In this document: one piece after another, positions 8,160 through 15,843 of the stretch
Layout of the letters: the number at the start of each line of letters is the position of its first letter
Numbering within the stretch: the first letter of the stretch is position 1
From: Candidatus Zhuqueibacterota bacterium
GTDB taxonomy: Bacteria; Electryoneota; RPQS01
Direction: 5' to 3'
NCBI GenBank assembly: GCA_003818605.1
Contig: RPQS01000043.1
Span: 1 to 32,066 of the forward strand
Length of the DNA stretch: 32,066 bases
Made by a program: the position numbers and the translations under genes
Notes under the pieces: model-generated
Told to the model about the DNA's origin: nothing
What the model saw: only the letters and a program-made list of their open reading frames with translations
Databases searched by the model: none

Positions 8160-8341
8160 AACTTGTCCACACGGCCGGCGGTGTCCACGAGTTTCTGCTG
8201 GCCTGTAAAGAACGGGTGGCAGGCTGAACAGATTTCCACTTTCATGGTGTCGCCGTGCATGGTGGACCGGGTCTGGAACGTATTGCCGCAGGCGCAGTTT
8301 ACGTTAACCATGTGGTATGCGGGATGGAATTTCTCTTTCAT
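8129..8341 (-). CDS. rpmE: Large ribosomal subunit protein bL31 (zinc form)
   Basis: Ribosomal protein of 70 residues, the normal bL31 length. The zinc-binding form is shown by C16 and C18 (NCACGN) and C38 and C41 ([11 protein letters not shown]). The motifs KFHPAYH near the start and [20 protein letters not shown] match the family. AAGGA lies 7 bases before the ATG. A near-consensus promoter lies just upstream and a strong terminator follows. Its 3' end is partly duplicated about 500 bases upstream. Confidence 0.97.
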   Translation of the reverse strand: MKEKFHPAYHMVNVNCACGNTFQTRSTMHGDTMKVEICSACHPFFTGQQKLVDTAGRVDKFLKKYKKVQA

Positions 8342-8364
8342 AATCGTCCTTTCACGTGACCCGG

Positions 8365-8393
8365 AATATACGCAAACCCGGACAAAATGTCAA
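8365..8393 (-). promoter_or_regulatory. Strong sigma70-type promoter of rpmE
   Basis: On the minus strand TTGACA (8388-8393) and TATATT (8365-8370) are spaced exactly 17 bases, and the -10 is about 24 bases from the rpmE ATG. This is the best promoter match in the window and shows the organism uses housekeeping-type hexamers. Confidence 0.85.
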
Positions 8394-8580
8394 CGGGAAA
8401 AATATGATGAAAATTGGTGAAACGTGATTTCGCAACTCGGTGGTTCATTTCTTTGCAACGCACGGAACCGATAGCTCAGTAGATCAGGAATACTGCGGCA
8501 AAAAATACGACAAAGTGAACGGAGTTAAATTGCATGTCAAATTAGAATGTGCGATGGCTGCTGAACTGAAATGTGTGCAC
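8394..8580. other. Gene-free spacer between rpmE promoter and tRNA-Pro terminator
   Basis: About 190 bases with no supported gene. A plus-strand open frame (8440-8676) crosses the inverted terminator repeat and looks non-coding. Bases 8467-8490 (gatagctcagtagatcagg) recall a tRNA D-arm, but there is no matching acceptor or anticodon arm. Confidence 0.5.
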
Positions 8581-8586
8581 AAAATA

Positions 8587-8609
8587 GGCGGCACCGCCGA
8601 GGCACCGCC
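8587..8609 (-). terminator. Terminator downstream of tRNA-Pro (duplicate of the rpmE terminator)
   Basis: On the minus strand GGCGGTGCC, loop TCGGC, GGTGCCGCC pairs over 9 bp with two G-T pairs, followed by TATTTTG. Compared with copy 1, changes in the arms keep pairing possible, so the hairpin may be under selection. Confidence 0.75.
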
Positions 8610-8635
8610 CGAAAACTCAATGCAAGAGTACCGAA

Positions 8636-8665
8636 CTAAGCCTGTACATCCTTGTACTTCTTTTG
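8636..8665 (-). pseudogene. Remnant of the rpmE C-terminus
   Basis: The minus-strand frame reads QKKYKDVQA then TAG, against LKKYKKVQA then TAG at the end of the intact rpmE. No further L31 sequence can be read upstream: the frame runs into AT-rich sequence next to tRNA-Pro. This is a tail fragment left by a partial duplication, not a gene. Confidence 0.7.
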
Positions 8666-8726
8666 GTTTTCATTAAAATGTGGTCATGATTAGGAATGTA
8701 AAAATTTGTATAATCAAAAGTTATCT

Positions 8727-8802
<76 letters not shown>

Positions 8803-8812
8803 AAACTTTGGC

Positions 8813-8841
8813 AATTTACGCATATTACGGCCTTTATGCAA
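8813..8841 (-). promoter_or_regulatory. Putative promoter of tRNA-Pro
   Basis: On the minus strand TTGCAT (8836-8841) and TAAATT (8813-8818) are spaced 17 bases, with the -10 ending 10 bases before the tRNA 5' end. The hexamers are partial matches; the placement is right for a tRNA promoter. Confidence 0.5.
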
Positions 8842-8886
8842 CATTGGGCCGAAACATGCCTCCAAACCGTAAAGAATAATAGAGAA

Positions 8887-8915
8887 AAGCCCGCGCGAAA
8901 TGTCCGCCCGGGCTT
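8887..8915 (-). terminator. Terminator of the zinc-ribbon/HTH gene
   Basis: On the minus strand AAGCCCG pairs with CGGGCTT, continued by GCG/CGC after one mismatch, then TTTTCTCTATTATT. It lies 30 bases after the stop at 8946. Confidence 0.78.
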
Positions 8916-8945
8916 GCGCTGGCTGCGCAAATCGAAAAACGCTGG

Positions 8946-9422
8946 CTACGGGGTCACAACCGGCCGCGCCGCATGATTAATGGTCACACTTCGCCCGATG
9001 TGCAAGTCTACAAGATCCCGCAACGGAGCCGTGTTGCCTCCCAGTACTCCCCGCTCCTGCAGGAATCTTTCCACCGTACCGAAATCCTTACGGGCAAGCC
9101 GAAGATACCGCTTCACGGTATTCTTGGAAAGGTGATGGGAGCGCGCCGTCGCCCGTATCCCCTGCCCTTCGAGCAAGCTGCGGTAAATTTTTTCGATAGT
9201 ATCCCAGTCGAGGCGGCTGTCCCAGAAGGGTGTCCCCTTCAATTCACTGAAGGTTTTACCGCACGTGTTGCAAATCAGAAGGCGAACCTGCTTGCGGCCA
9301 TATCGCGTATAGAGGGCAATGTTGCCCGCACCGATCTTCCCATAATCTTCGCATGTGCGGTTGGGGCAGGAAAAGCGCTCGATTTCCATGGCCTTGTTTC
9401 CCGTTTGGAGTTCTTTGTTCAT
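8946..9422 (-). CDS. Solo zinc-ribbon and helix-turn-helix protein related to transposase N-termini
   Basis: DNA-binding protein resembling the N-terminal half of IS1/IS1595-like transposases. Counting from the ATG at 9422 (158 residues), a zinc ribbon has C19 and C24 (CPNRTC) and C51 and C54 (CNTCGKTFSE). A helix-turn-helix follows, GIRATARSHHLSKNTVKRYL (88-107). No DDE/DDD catalytic domain follows; the protein ends about 50 residues later. It may be a transposase fragment or a domesticated regulator. A dedicated terminator after it and the intact frame favour a functioning gene. A longer TTG start at 9467 is possible, but that TTG is part of TTGACA, which looks like its -35 box, so I prefer 9422. 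Another ATG at 9389 is also possible. Confidence 0.7.
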   Translation of the reverse strand: MNKELQTGNKAMEIERFSCPNRTCEDYGKIGAGNIALYTRYGRKQVRLLICNTCGKTFSELKGTPFWDSRLDWDTIEKIYRSLLEGQGIRATARSHHLSKNTVKRYLRLARKDFGTVERFLQERGVLGGNTAPLRDLVDLHIGRSVTINHAARPVVTP

Positions 9423-9441
9423 GTTATCGGTTGCCGGGTAA

Positions 9442-9517
9442 GTTATCTTTAAGGTGCCCTCTGTCAACCAGCCCGTTGCAGGCCCGCAACATCAATATTC
9501 CAAATTAACAAGATAAC
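9442..9517. promoter_or_regulatory. Inverted GTTATCTT half-sites around the HTH gene promoter
   Basis: GTTATCTT (9442-9449) and its inverse AAGATAAC (9510-9517, in a 10-base ACAAGATAAC) flank a minus-strand TTGACA (9462-9467) just upstream of the HTH gene. A third copy, GTTATCTTGT, is at 8720-8729 beside tRNA-Pro. These could be operator sites for the HTH protein or remnants of terminal repeats; neither is shown. Confidence 0.3.
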
Positions 9518-9584
9518 CACCGGCGGTATTCCTGACTGCAATATCCGGACCGACCCGTGGTCAGTTGCCGTGACCGTCGTTCGC

Positions 9585-9615
9585 TTGACTATTTCCTTAT
9601 AATTCGGTAACTTTG
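9585..9615 (+). promoter_or_regulatory. Candidate promoter of the threonine-degradation operon
   Basis: TTGACT (9585-9590) is followed by TATAAT (9598-9603), but only 7 bases apart, so they cannot be one sigma70 promoter. TAACTTTG (9608-9615), 20 bases after TTG, fits the Bacteroidetes-type TAnnTTTG element. Which hexamers act together is unresolved. No other gene starts between here and 9667. Confidence 0.4.
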
Positions 9616-9666
9616 CGGGTTAATTCACACGTCTCTAATGCGAGACAATGACCACGGAAAAGCAAC

Positions 9667-10731
9667 ATGCAAGCAATCCAGAAACAGACCACGGCAACAG
9701 GACTGACCTATCTGCCCAATGTTCCGGCCCCAAAGATCACTCAGCCGGACGAAGTTTTAATTCGCGTCAAGGCCGCAGGAATTTGCGGTACGGACGTGGA
9801 CATCTACCGTTCCGACCCGCAACTGATGAACCGCATGAAAGATATCCTGCCGGTTATCACCGGCCATGAATTCAGCGGCATTGTGGAAGATATCGGCAGC
9901 GGCGTAAAAGGACTAAAAGTCGGGGACTATGTCTCCGCGGAAATGCACATTATTTGCGGCGTGTGCCACAACTGCCGCACCGGAAACGGTCAATGGTGTT
10001 TGAATACCGTGATTCGCGGAATCACCGGTGACGGCATCTTTGCCGACTACGTTGTCCTTCCGGCCAGTGCGGTAGTACCCCTTCCTCCGGAAATTCCTGA
10101 AGAAGTGGGAGCCTATCTGGATGCCGTCGGGAATGCCGTGCATACGGTTCGTTCCGCCGATATGGTCGGAAAAGACGTGGCGATATTAGGCGCAGGCCCG
10201 ATGGGTATCATGGCAACTTCACTTTGCCGTTTGATGGGTGCGCGTAGAATCTATGTAACCGATGTTCAGGAATCGTTACTAAAAGCCGCGAAGAATGAAG
10301 GTGCGGACGGCGTTTTCAATGTGGGCGATGCCAAACTGCGCGAAGAATTCCTCGCCGTCTGCAAGTCCGATCCGCGCAAACGCGGCGTAGATGTTGTGCT
10401 TGAACTTTCCGGTCACGCCACGGCCTATCGCGATGCCTTCGCCGCTGTGCGTATGGGCGGCCAAATTTCCCTGTTAGGACTTCCTAAAGGCGAAATCGGC
10501 GTGAATTTCTCGCAAGATGTCGTCTTCAAAGGCGTGACGATTCGCGGCATCATCGGCCGCAAGATTTTTACAACGTGGGTAGAAATGCTCGCCTTACTGC
10601 AAGGCCCATTCCTGGAAACCGCGAAGCGCGTGGTCACGCACAAATTCGCATTAAAGGATTTCGAGCAGGGCTTTAAAGTCAAGCTCGCGGGACAAGGTCT
10701 TAAGATCGTTCTCTATCCGAACGGACTATAA
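9667..10731 (+). CDS. tdh: L-threonine 3-dehydrogenase (zinc-dependent alcohol dehydrogenase family)
   Basis: Oxidises L-threonine to 2-amino-3-ketobutyrate with NAD+. The 354 residues belong to the medium-chain zinc dehydrogenases. Catalytic zinc ligands are C40 (AGICGTD), H67 and E68 (GHEFSG). Structural zinc cysteines are C97, C100, C103 and C111. The Rossmann motif GAGPMG is at 175-180, the same place as in E. coli Tdh. Substrate assignment rests mainly on context: kbl, the next enzyme of the pathway, is in the same operon. Sorbitol or other polyol dehydrogenases share these motifs and remain an alternative on sequence alone. A weak GGAAAAG lies before the ATG. Confidence 0.87.
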   Translation: MQAIQKQTTATGLTYLPNVPAPKITQPDEVLIRVKAAGICGTDVDIYRSDPQLMNRMKDILPVITGHEFSGIVEDIGSGVKGLKVGDYVSAEMHIICGVCHNCRTGNGQWCLNTVIRGITGDGIFADYVVLPASAVVPLPPEIPEEVGAYLDAVGNAVHTVRSADMVGKDVAILGAGPMGIMATSLCRLMGARRIYVTDVQESLLKAAKNEGADGVFNVGDAKLREEFLAVCKSDPRKRGVDVVLELSGHATAYRDAFAAVRMGGQISLLGLPKGEIGVNFSQDVVFKGVTIRGIIGRKIFTTWVEMLALLQGPFLETAKRVVTHKFALKDFEQGFKVKLAGQGLKIVLYPNGL

Positions 10732-10763
10732 AGGATAGCGAGAGTAATTCTCGGCTTAATGCC

Positions 10764-12776
10764 ATGACCGGCAAACCAACGGCTGCCGAAAACAGCACCG
10801 AACCCGTACCGTTTTTTACAAGGATCCGCCGAACGCTCATCGGCGGTCGGCGGAATCCTTTTGACCCCAAGGTGTTTCAGCATATTTCGCTGATCGCCCT
10901 TTTTGCATGGGTGGGCATGGGAGCGGACGGTGTTTCCTCGGCCAACTACGGTCCGGAAGAGGCTTATCATGCTCTGCGGGGATTGACGTTTCTTGCACCC
11001 CTTTTAGCCGTGATGATCGCCGCCACGGTGCTTATCGTTTCTGCCAGCTATACACTCTTAATTGAGCAATTTCCGACAGGCGGCGGCGGTTACTTGGTGG
11101 CATCCAAGCTCTTGCACCCACGCGCGGGAGTGGTAGCCGGATCGGCGTTGGTTATCGGTTATATAGTTACTATTGCCGTTTCAATCGTATCGGGAGTGGA
11201 TGCTCTTTTCAGCATATTGCCTCCTCATTGGGCGTCGGCGCGCATCTACGTAGCAATTTTTGCGGTGTGCTTGCTGGTGGTCATGAACCTGCGGGGCGTT
11301 AAAGAGTCTATCATGGCTCTCCTGCCGATTTTCATGATCTTCATCGTCACGCACTTCGTGATGGTATCATTTGGATTTTTAACTCATATCCCTCATTTAC
11401 CCGAACGGTGGGTCAGCGGATCACAGGAGGCGCAGACCGCACTCAGCCGGGACGGATTGTGGTTTATTTTGCTCCGTTTGATTACCGCGTTCAGCATGGG
11501 CGCGGGCACGTTGACGGGAATTGAGGCCGTCTCAAACGGCATGCTCTCTTTAAAAGAGCCGCGGATCAAGACCGGGAAACGAACCATGGCCTATATGGCC
11601 ATTTCCCTGTCATTTTTAGCGGCTCTCATTCTCATTGACTATTTCCTGTTCGACGTTCGCCCTACACCCGGTCGTACGTTGAACGCCGTGCTATTCGATT
11701 CGATGACCCACGGCTGGAAATTCCAAGGATTGGATGTTGGCAACATTCTCTTGTGGGTCATGCTGCTGTCCGCAGCACTGCTGCTCTTTGTGGCTGCCCA
11801 AACGGGTTTTATCGGCGGGCCGCGCGTCTTGGCGAATATGGCGGAAGATTCGTGGCTGCCTCGCCGCTTCAGCCATCTATCCGAGCGGTTGGTCACGCAA
11901 AACGGCATTATCCTCATGGGTGCAGCCGCGGTTTTCTTTATTCTCTATGCACGCGGCAACATTAGCATCCTTATTGCCATCTATGCCATTAATGTGTTTG
12001 TCGGTTTTACGCTTGCGCTGCTCGGCATGTCCAAATTGTGGTGGACAAAGCGCAAGGGCGGAGGACATTGGAAGCGGCGCTTTATCATTTGCTTCACGGG
12101 TTTCGCCGTCAGCGCGTTTATGCTGGTTAGCATGGTGTCCATCAACTTCACCAAAGGCGTGTGGTTGATCCTGTTTGTTACGGTTGCGTTGGTGGCATTA
12201 TGCTTTCTCATCCGCCGTCATTATCGCGAAGTCCATGAGAAGGTCGAGAAGATTGATGAAATCCTTATGACGCTGTCCTATGGCGACGCGCCCGTCGCGC
12301 CGCAGCCCCTCGAATCAAACGAACCAACGGCTATTATTCTTGTGGAAAAATACAGCGGCACGGGAATTCACGTTATGTTGAACGTGCAGCGTTTGTTCGG
12401 CCCGCGCTTCAAGCAGTATATTTTCGCTTCCGTCGGCGCCATTGATTCCGGCCACTTTAAAGGCGTGGATGAACTGGTGGAACTCGAAAGCGAAGTTCGC
12501 AAGCAGGCGGAAAAATACGTCACGCTGGCCCGCTCCTATGGTTTGAAAGCGGAAGCACGAACCGCTTGTGCGATAGATTATCTAAACGAGATTGAACAGC
12601 TTTGCCTCCGCCTGCACCGCGATTTTCCCAATTCCGTCTTCTTTGCCGCGCGTTTGTTATTCTGGAAAGACACCTTCTGGTCGCGCCTCCTGCATAATGA
12701 AACTCCGCTGTCGCTTCAACGGCGGCTGATGTTCCACGGGCTTCAATTCGTCGTGCTGCCCGTCCGACTCCAGTAA
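10764..12776 (+). CDS. APC-superfamily transporter resembling the potassium importer KimA
   Basis: Polytopic membrane transporter of 670 residues: about 12 hydrophobic segments to residue 485, then a cytosolic C-terminal domain of about 180. It resembles Bacillus KimA (formerly YdaO), a K+/H+ symporter, throughout: FLIG-like RRTLIG (22-27), [11 protein letters not shown] (53-63), [12 protein letters not shown] (104-115), [35 protein letters not shown] and the C-terminal [14 protein letters not shown]. Of the KimA ion-site residues I recall, D36/Y43 correspond to D55/Y62 and T121/S125 to T136/S140, but D117 corresponds to G132. It lies between tdh and kbl, 32 bases after tdh, so an amino acid (threonine) permease role is a real alternative. 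No c-di-AMP riboswitch fits in the short upstream gap. Confidence 0.8.
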   Translation: MTGKPTAAENSTEPVPFFTRIRRTLIGGRRNPFDPKVFQHISLIALFAWVGMGADGVSSANYGPEEAYHALRGLTFLAPLLAVMIAATVLIVSASYTLLIEQFPTGGGGYLVASKLLHPRAGVVAGSALVIGYIVTIAVSIVSGVDALFSILPPHWASARIYVAIFAVCLLVVMNLRGVKESIMALLPIFMIFIVTHFVMVSFGFLTHIPHLPERWVSGSQEAQTALSRDGLWFILLRLITAFSMGAGTLTGIEAVSNGMLSLKEPRIKTGKRTMAYMAISLSFLAALILIDYFLFDVRPTPGRTLNAVLFDSMTHGWKFQGLDVGNILLWVMLLSAALLLFVAAQTGFIGGPRVLANMAEDSWLPRRFSHLSERLVTQNGIILMGAAAVFFILYARGNISILIAIYAINVFVGFTLALLGMSKLWWTKRKGGGHWKRRFIICFTGFAVSAFMLVSMVSINFTKGVWLILFVTVALVALCFLIRRHYREVHEKVEKIDEILMTLSYGDAPVAPQPLESNEPTAIILVEKYSGTGIHVMLNVQRLFGPRFKQYIFASVGAIDSGHFKGVDELVELESEVRKQAEKYVTLARSYGLKAEARTACAIDYLNEIEQLCLRLHRDFPNSVFFAARLLFWKDTFWSRLLHNETPLSLQRRLMFHGLQFVVLPVRLQ

Positions 12777-12793
12777 CCCCTCCCTTATATTCC

Positions 12794-13984
12794 ATGCTTT
12801 GCGGAAAACTCTATCGCTGGCTGGATCACGAGTTGCTTACGATTCGGGAATCCGGCCTTTTTAAATCGGAACGGATCATCGGATCCCCGCAGGGGCCGGT
12901 GATCTCCGTGGCGCAGGGCGAAGTGTTGAATTTCTGCGCCAACAATTATCTCGGCTTGGGCGGTCATCCTGAAATCATCGCCGCGGCCAAGGCGGCACTT
13001 GACCGTTGGGGCTACGGCATGAGCAGCGTGCGCTTTATCTGCGGCACGCAGGAAATTCATCGCGAGCTTGAAAAACAAATTGCCGCTTTTCTCGGGATGG
13101 ATGACTCGATTCTTTATACATCCTGTTTCGACGCCAATGGCGGCGTCTTCGAAACGCTGATGAAGGATCAGGACGTCATCATCACGGATGAACTGAATCA
13201 CGCCTCCATCATTGACGGGATTCGTTTATCGAAGGCGCAGCGTTTTATCTATCGGCACATGGACATGACGGATCTGGAGGAACGGCTGATCGAGGCGCAG
13301 CCTGCGCGCTTCCGCTTGATCGTCACGGACGGTGTGTTTTCGATGGACGGCGACATCGCTCCATTAGAGAGTATCTGCGATCTCGCTGAAAAATACGATG
13401 CGCTGGTGATGGTGGATGACTCCCATGCCACGGGATTCGTCGGCTCCAAAGGCCGGGGAACTCACGAGCGCTGCGGCGTCTTGGGTCGTGTGGACATCAT
13501 TACGTCTACGCTTGGCAAAGCGCTCGGCGGGGCTTCCGGCGGTTTTACGGCGGGGCATCAAAAGATCATAGACATGCTGCGGCAAAGATCGCGTCCCTAT
13601 CTCTTTTCCAATACGCTGCCGCCGCCGATTGTTGCGGCGGCCCTGAAGGTTCTGGAATTGATTTCGCAAAGCGGCAGTCTTCGTGAAACTTTACAGGTAA
13701 ACACTCGGTATTTTCGCGAAGAACTTTCGGCAGCCGGATTTGAAGTCCGCCCGGGCGAACATCCCATCGTGCCGATTCTGCTGCACGAAGCGGCGATTGC
13801 GCAGGAAATGGCGGCACGGCTGCTCGATGAAGGCGTTTATGTCATCGGCTTTTTCTATCCGATTGTTCCCAAGGGACAAGCCCGCATCCGCGTGCAGATT
13901 TCCGCCGCTCATACGCGCGAGCACCTCGATCATGCGGTAGCCGCGTTCACGAAAGTGGGGAAATCGTTGAAGGTGATTGCATGA
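12794..13984 (+). CDS. kbl: 2-amino-3-ketobutyrate CoA ligase (glycine C-acetyltransferase)
   Basis: PLP enzyme of the alpha-oxoamine synthase family that cleaves 2-amino-3-ketobutyrate with CoA to glycine and acetyl-CoA. The 396 residues match Kbl (398 in E. coli). H136 ([13 protein letters not shown]) stacks on the cofactor, D208 and H211 (VDDSHATGF) bind it, and K242 ([10 protein letters not shown]) is the Schiff-base lysine. [14 protein letters not shown] (48-61) and [11 protein letters not shown] (76-86) are also typical of Kbl. It is the last gene of the operon, 17 bases after the transporter, with no clear Shine-Dalgarno, and is followed by a strong terminator. Confidence 0.94.
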   Translation: MLCGKLYRWLDHELLTIRESGLFKSERIIGSPQGPVISVAQGEVLNFCANNYLGLGGHPEIIAAAKAALDRWGYGMSSVRFICGTQEIHRELEKQIAAFLGMDDSILYTSCFDANGGVFETLMKDQDVIITDELNHASIIDGIRLSKAQRFIYRHMDMTDLEERLIEAQPARFRLIVTDGVFSMDGDIAPLESICDLAEKYDALVMVDDSHATGFVGSKGRGTHERCGVLGRVDIITSTLGKALGGASGGFTAGHQKIIDMLRQRSRPYLFSNTLPPPIVAAALKVLELISQSGSLRETLQVNTRYFREELSAAGFEVRPGEHPIVPILLHEAAIAQEMAARLLDEGVYVIGFFYPIVPKGQARIRVQISAAHTREHLDHAVAAFTKVGKSLKVIA

Positions 13985-14003
13985 TTGACAGCACCCAAAC
14001 AAC

Positions 14004-14034
14004 AAAACCGCCCGGCATACTGCCGGGCGGTTTT
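14004..14034. terminator. Bidirectional terminator between kbl and the methyltransferase gene
   Basis: AAAACCGCCCGGCA, loop TAC, TGCCGGGCGGTTTT forms a perfect 14-bp stem, with TTTTT on the plus side and AAAA on the other. It separates the convergent genes kbl (ends 13984) and the methyltransferase (ends 14056). Confidence 0.95.
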
Positions 14035-14055
14035 TCATTTAGGAAGAATCCTTCC

Positions 14056-14874
14056 TTAAAATGGTATCGGCAGTGTTTCGTCTCGTCTGGCGCGGACGCG
14101 ATTGGTACGCAAGGCAGGACGCTTCTTAGGATGTTCTTGCCGCGCTATTCTTGCACTTTCCAACAGAATCTCCTGTCGTCCCAATCCTCCCGCTCTTCCC
14201 TTCTCCACGAATTCCCGATTCAATTCAAACAGCAAGTAGTTGCGTTCGTGATGATCGCCATGAAACCGATCGCTATCTATGCAGGCCAATCCCGTGCTTC
14301 CCACGCCCGCAAACGGATCCAACACAAGCTCGCCCGGTTCCGTACTCTTTTCGATAAGCTGCCGCAACAATTCCACTGGTTTCTGCGTGGCATGACGGCG
14401 AAAGGCCGACGGCACATTATCGCAGTGCAGTACGTCCGATTCGCGCGAGCCGTTGAGCAGCCGTTTGCCTTTACCAGCGTAGATGATCATTTCACACTGT
14501 GGAGCATACGCGCCGTTCAAATCCCCGCTGCCGTGATTGTTCTTCACCCAAATCAGGCAATTCTTCACTTTAAAAAAACGGTTAATCGAGCGATAAAAAA
14601 CCGGATACATATCGAAGCGCGTGAAGCAGTAGAAATGACGATCCGGCTTTAAAACACGATAGACCTCCTCCACCCAACCGTCCACCCAGCTCAGATCTAC
14701 GTCGTTCTCGAATTTGGGCAGCTTGGGCCGCGCCACCCGCCGGTTGGATTGATAGTCAATTCCATACGGCGGATCGGTGAGCACAAGATCCACGCATTCA
14801 TCCGGCAGTTTCGGCATCTCCTCGAAACAGTCGCCGCATATAAACGCGTTTAAAAGATTTTCGGAAAGTTCCAT
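14056..14874 (-). CDS. Orphan DNA methyltransferase (N6-adenine/N4-cytosine, beta-type motif order)
   Basis: Site-specific DNA methyltransferase of 272 residues. Catalytic motif IV TDPPYGIDY (33-41) comes first, and the SAM-binding motif I LDPFAGVGSTG (185-195) is near the C-terminus, the beta-type order. RRHATQKPVELLR (159-171) precedes it, as is usual. FICGDCFEEMPKLPDECVDL (11-30) matches the family start. The target sequence cannot be read from the protein. No restriction enzyme or specificity subunit is nearby, so it looks like a solitary methylase used for regulation or protection. It lies 52 bases after the proline dehydrogenase gene on the same strand with a stem-loop between. Confidence 0.9.
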   Translation of the reverse strand: MELSENLLNAFICGDCFEEMPKLPDECVDLVLTDPPYGIDYQSNRRVARPKLPKFENDVDLSWVDGWVEEVYRVLKPDRHFYCFTRFDMYPVFYRSINRFFKVKNCLIWVKNNHGSGDLNGAYAPQCEMIIYAGKGKRLLNGSRESDVLHCDNVPSAFRRHATQKPVELLRQLIEKSTEPGELVLDPFAGVGSTGLACIDSDRFHGDHHERNYLLFELNREFVEKGRAGGLGRQEILLESARIARQEHPKKRPALRTNRVRARRDETLPIPF

Positions 14875-14889
14875 AGGCGCTCAGAGAGA

Positions 14890-14921
14890 GGGTCACTCAC
14901 CACACGTGGTTGGAGTGACCC
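14890..14921 (-). terminator. Stem-loop after the proline dehydrogenase gene, possible terminator
   Basis: GGGTCACTC pairs perfectly with GAGTGACCC (9 bp), with an inner ACCA-CACG-TGGT hairpin and a TG bulge. The minus-strand tail is CTCTCTCTGA, pyrimidine-rich but not a T-run. It marks the end of the long gatC-to-proline-dehydrogenase chain, perhaps with leaky read-through into the methyltransferase gene. Confidence 0.55.
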
Positions 14922-14926
14922 CGGTT

Positions 14927-15829
14927 TTATCGTGAAAATCCCAACATACTCTTGAACACATAGCCCGCAATCTGCGGATTTTCTTTCAAGCGTCTGGTTG
15001 AATAACCATACCACGCTTCGCCGAATGGCACATAGACACGCAAGCGATGTCCGCGCGAGCGGATATCATCGCGCAATCCGTGCCGCACGCCCAACAGCAT
15101 TTGGAATTCGTAGCGATCCGGCGTCAGCTTATACTTTTTGATCATCGCTTCGGATTTTTCCACCAACACTTCATCATGCGTGGCAATGCCCACGTAGGCT
15201 CCGCCGCTGAACATTTGATCGAGCAGTCGCATGAAATTGTCCCGGACTTCTTCGCGGCCTTTATAAGCAATCTCTTCCGGTTCGCGATAGATTCCCTTGC
15301 AAAGTCGGAAATTCGTTTTTCCGCTGTCCATCAGTTTTTTAATGTCATCCGACGAGCGGCGCATATAGGCTTGAATCACGGTTCCGACATTCTGCGTGCG
15401 CCGCAGTTCATCGTAAATCTTCAGCGTATCCGTCGTATGCGGCGAATCCTCCATGTCAATCCGCACGAAGTTGCCGTGTTGGGCCGCCGCCGCAATGACT
15501 TTATTCAGCATCGCACGAACGAACTGCAGATCAATGTCCATTCCGAGCGCGGTCAGTTTCACGGAAACGTTGGCGTCGAGTTTTTCTTGCGCGATTCTGT
15601 CCAGCAGTACACCGTAAGCCTGAACGTTGGCTTCCGCCTCCGCCCGTTCGGAAATGAACTCACCCAATACGTCCACCGTTGCCATAAAACCCTTTTGATT
15701 CAGTTCGCGCACGGTGCGAACCGCATCATCCAAAGTTTCTCCGGCAATATACTGCGAGGCAACCTTGCCGACGATGAACTTCGGGACAAAGGGCAGGGTT
15801 ACCACCACCATCCGATCCAACAGACTCAT
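14927..15829 (-). CDS. Proline dehydrogenase (monofunctional, FAD-dependent)
   Basis: Oxidises L-proline to pyrroline-5-carboxylate, passing electrons through FAD to the membrane quinone pool. The 300 residues equal the single-domain form found in Gram-positive and many other bacteria. The signature YVPFGEAWYGYSTRRLKENP lies near 266-285, with the paired arginines that bind the substrate carboxylate. VSVKLTALG (88-96), FVRIDMED and FRLCKGIYREP are further TIM-barrel motifs. I prefer the ATG at 15829, with GTGAG 8 bases before it, over a TTG at 15835. No P5C dehydrogenase is present in the window. It is the last gene of the 11-gene chain. Confidence 0.93.
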   Translation of the reverse strand: MSLLDRMVVVTLPFVPKFIVGKVASQYIAGETLDDAVRTVRELNQKGFMATVDVLGEFISERAEAEANVQAYGVLLDRIAQEKLDANVSVKLTALGMDIDLQFVRAMLNKVIAAAAQHGNFVRIDMEDSPHTTDTLKIYDELRRTQNVGTVIQAYMRRSSDDIKKLMDSGKTNFRLCKGIYREPEEIAYKGREEVRDNFMRLLDQMFSGGAYVGIATHDEVLVEKSEAMIKKYKLTPDRYEFQMLLGVRHGLRDDIRSRGHRLRVYVPFGEAWYGYSTRRLKENPQIAGYVFKSMLGFSR

Positions 15830-15843
15830 AGCCAAAACTCACA

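Larger units (their letters stand above)
8581..8666 (-). repeat. Imperfect direct repeat, copy 2 (rpmE tail remnant plus terminator)
   Basis: Copy of 8073-8159 in the same orientation, about 508 bases away, containing the rpmE C-terminal codons, the stop TAG, the spacer and the hairpin. It follows tRNA-Pro and so provides that gene's terminator. Confidence 0.83.

Noticed and set aside
8461-8500. tRNA D-arm-like string (gatagctcagtagatcagg), possible tRNA remnant
   Set aside because: No acceptor pairing, anticodon loop or T-arm follows at the right distance, so a chance match is as likely.
8440-8676. Plus-strand open frame of 78 codons between rpmE and tRNA-Pro
   Set aside because: It crosses the tRNA-Pro terminator hairpin and the rpmE tail remnant in antisense, has no ribosome binding site and no protein-like pattern.
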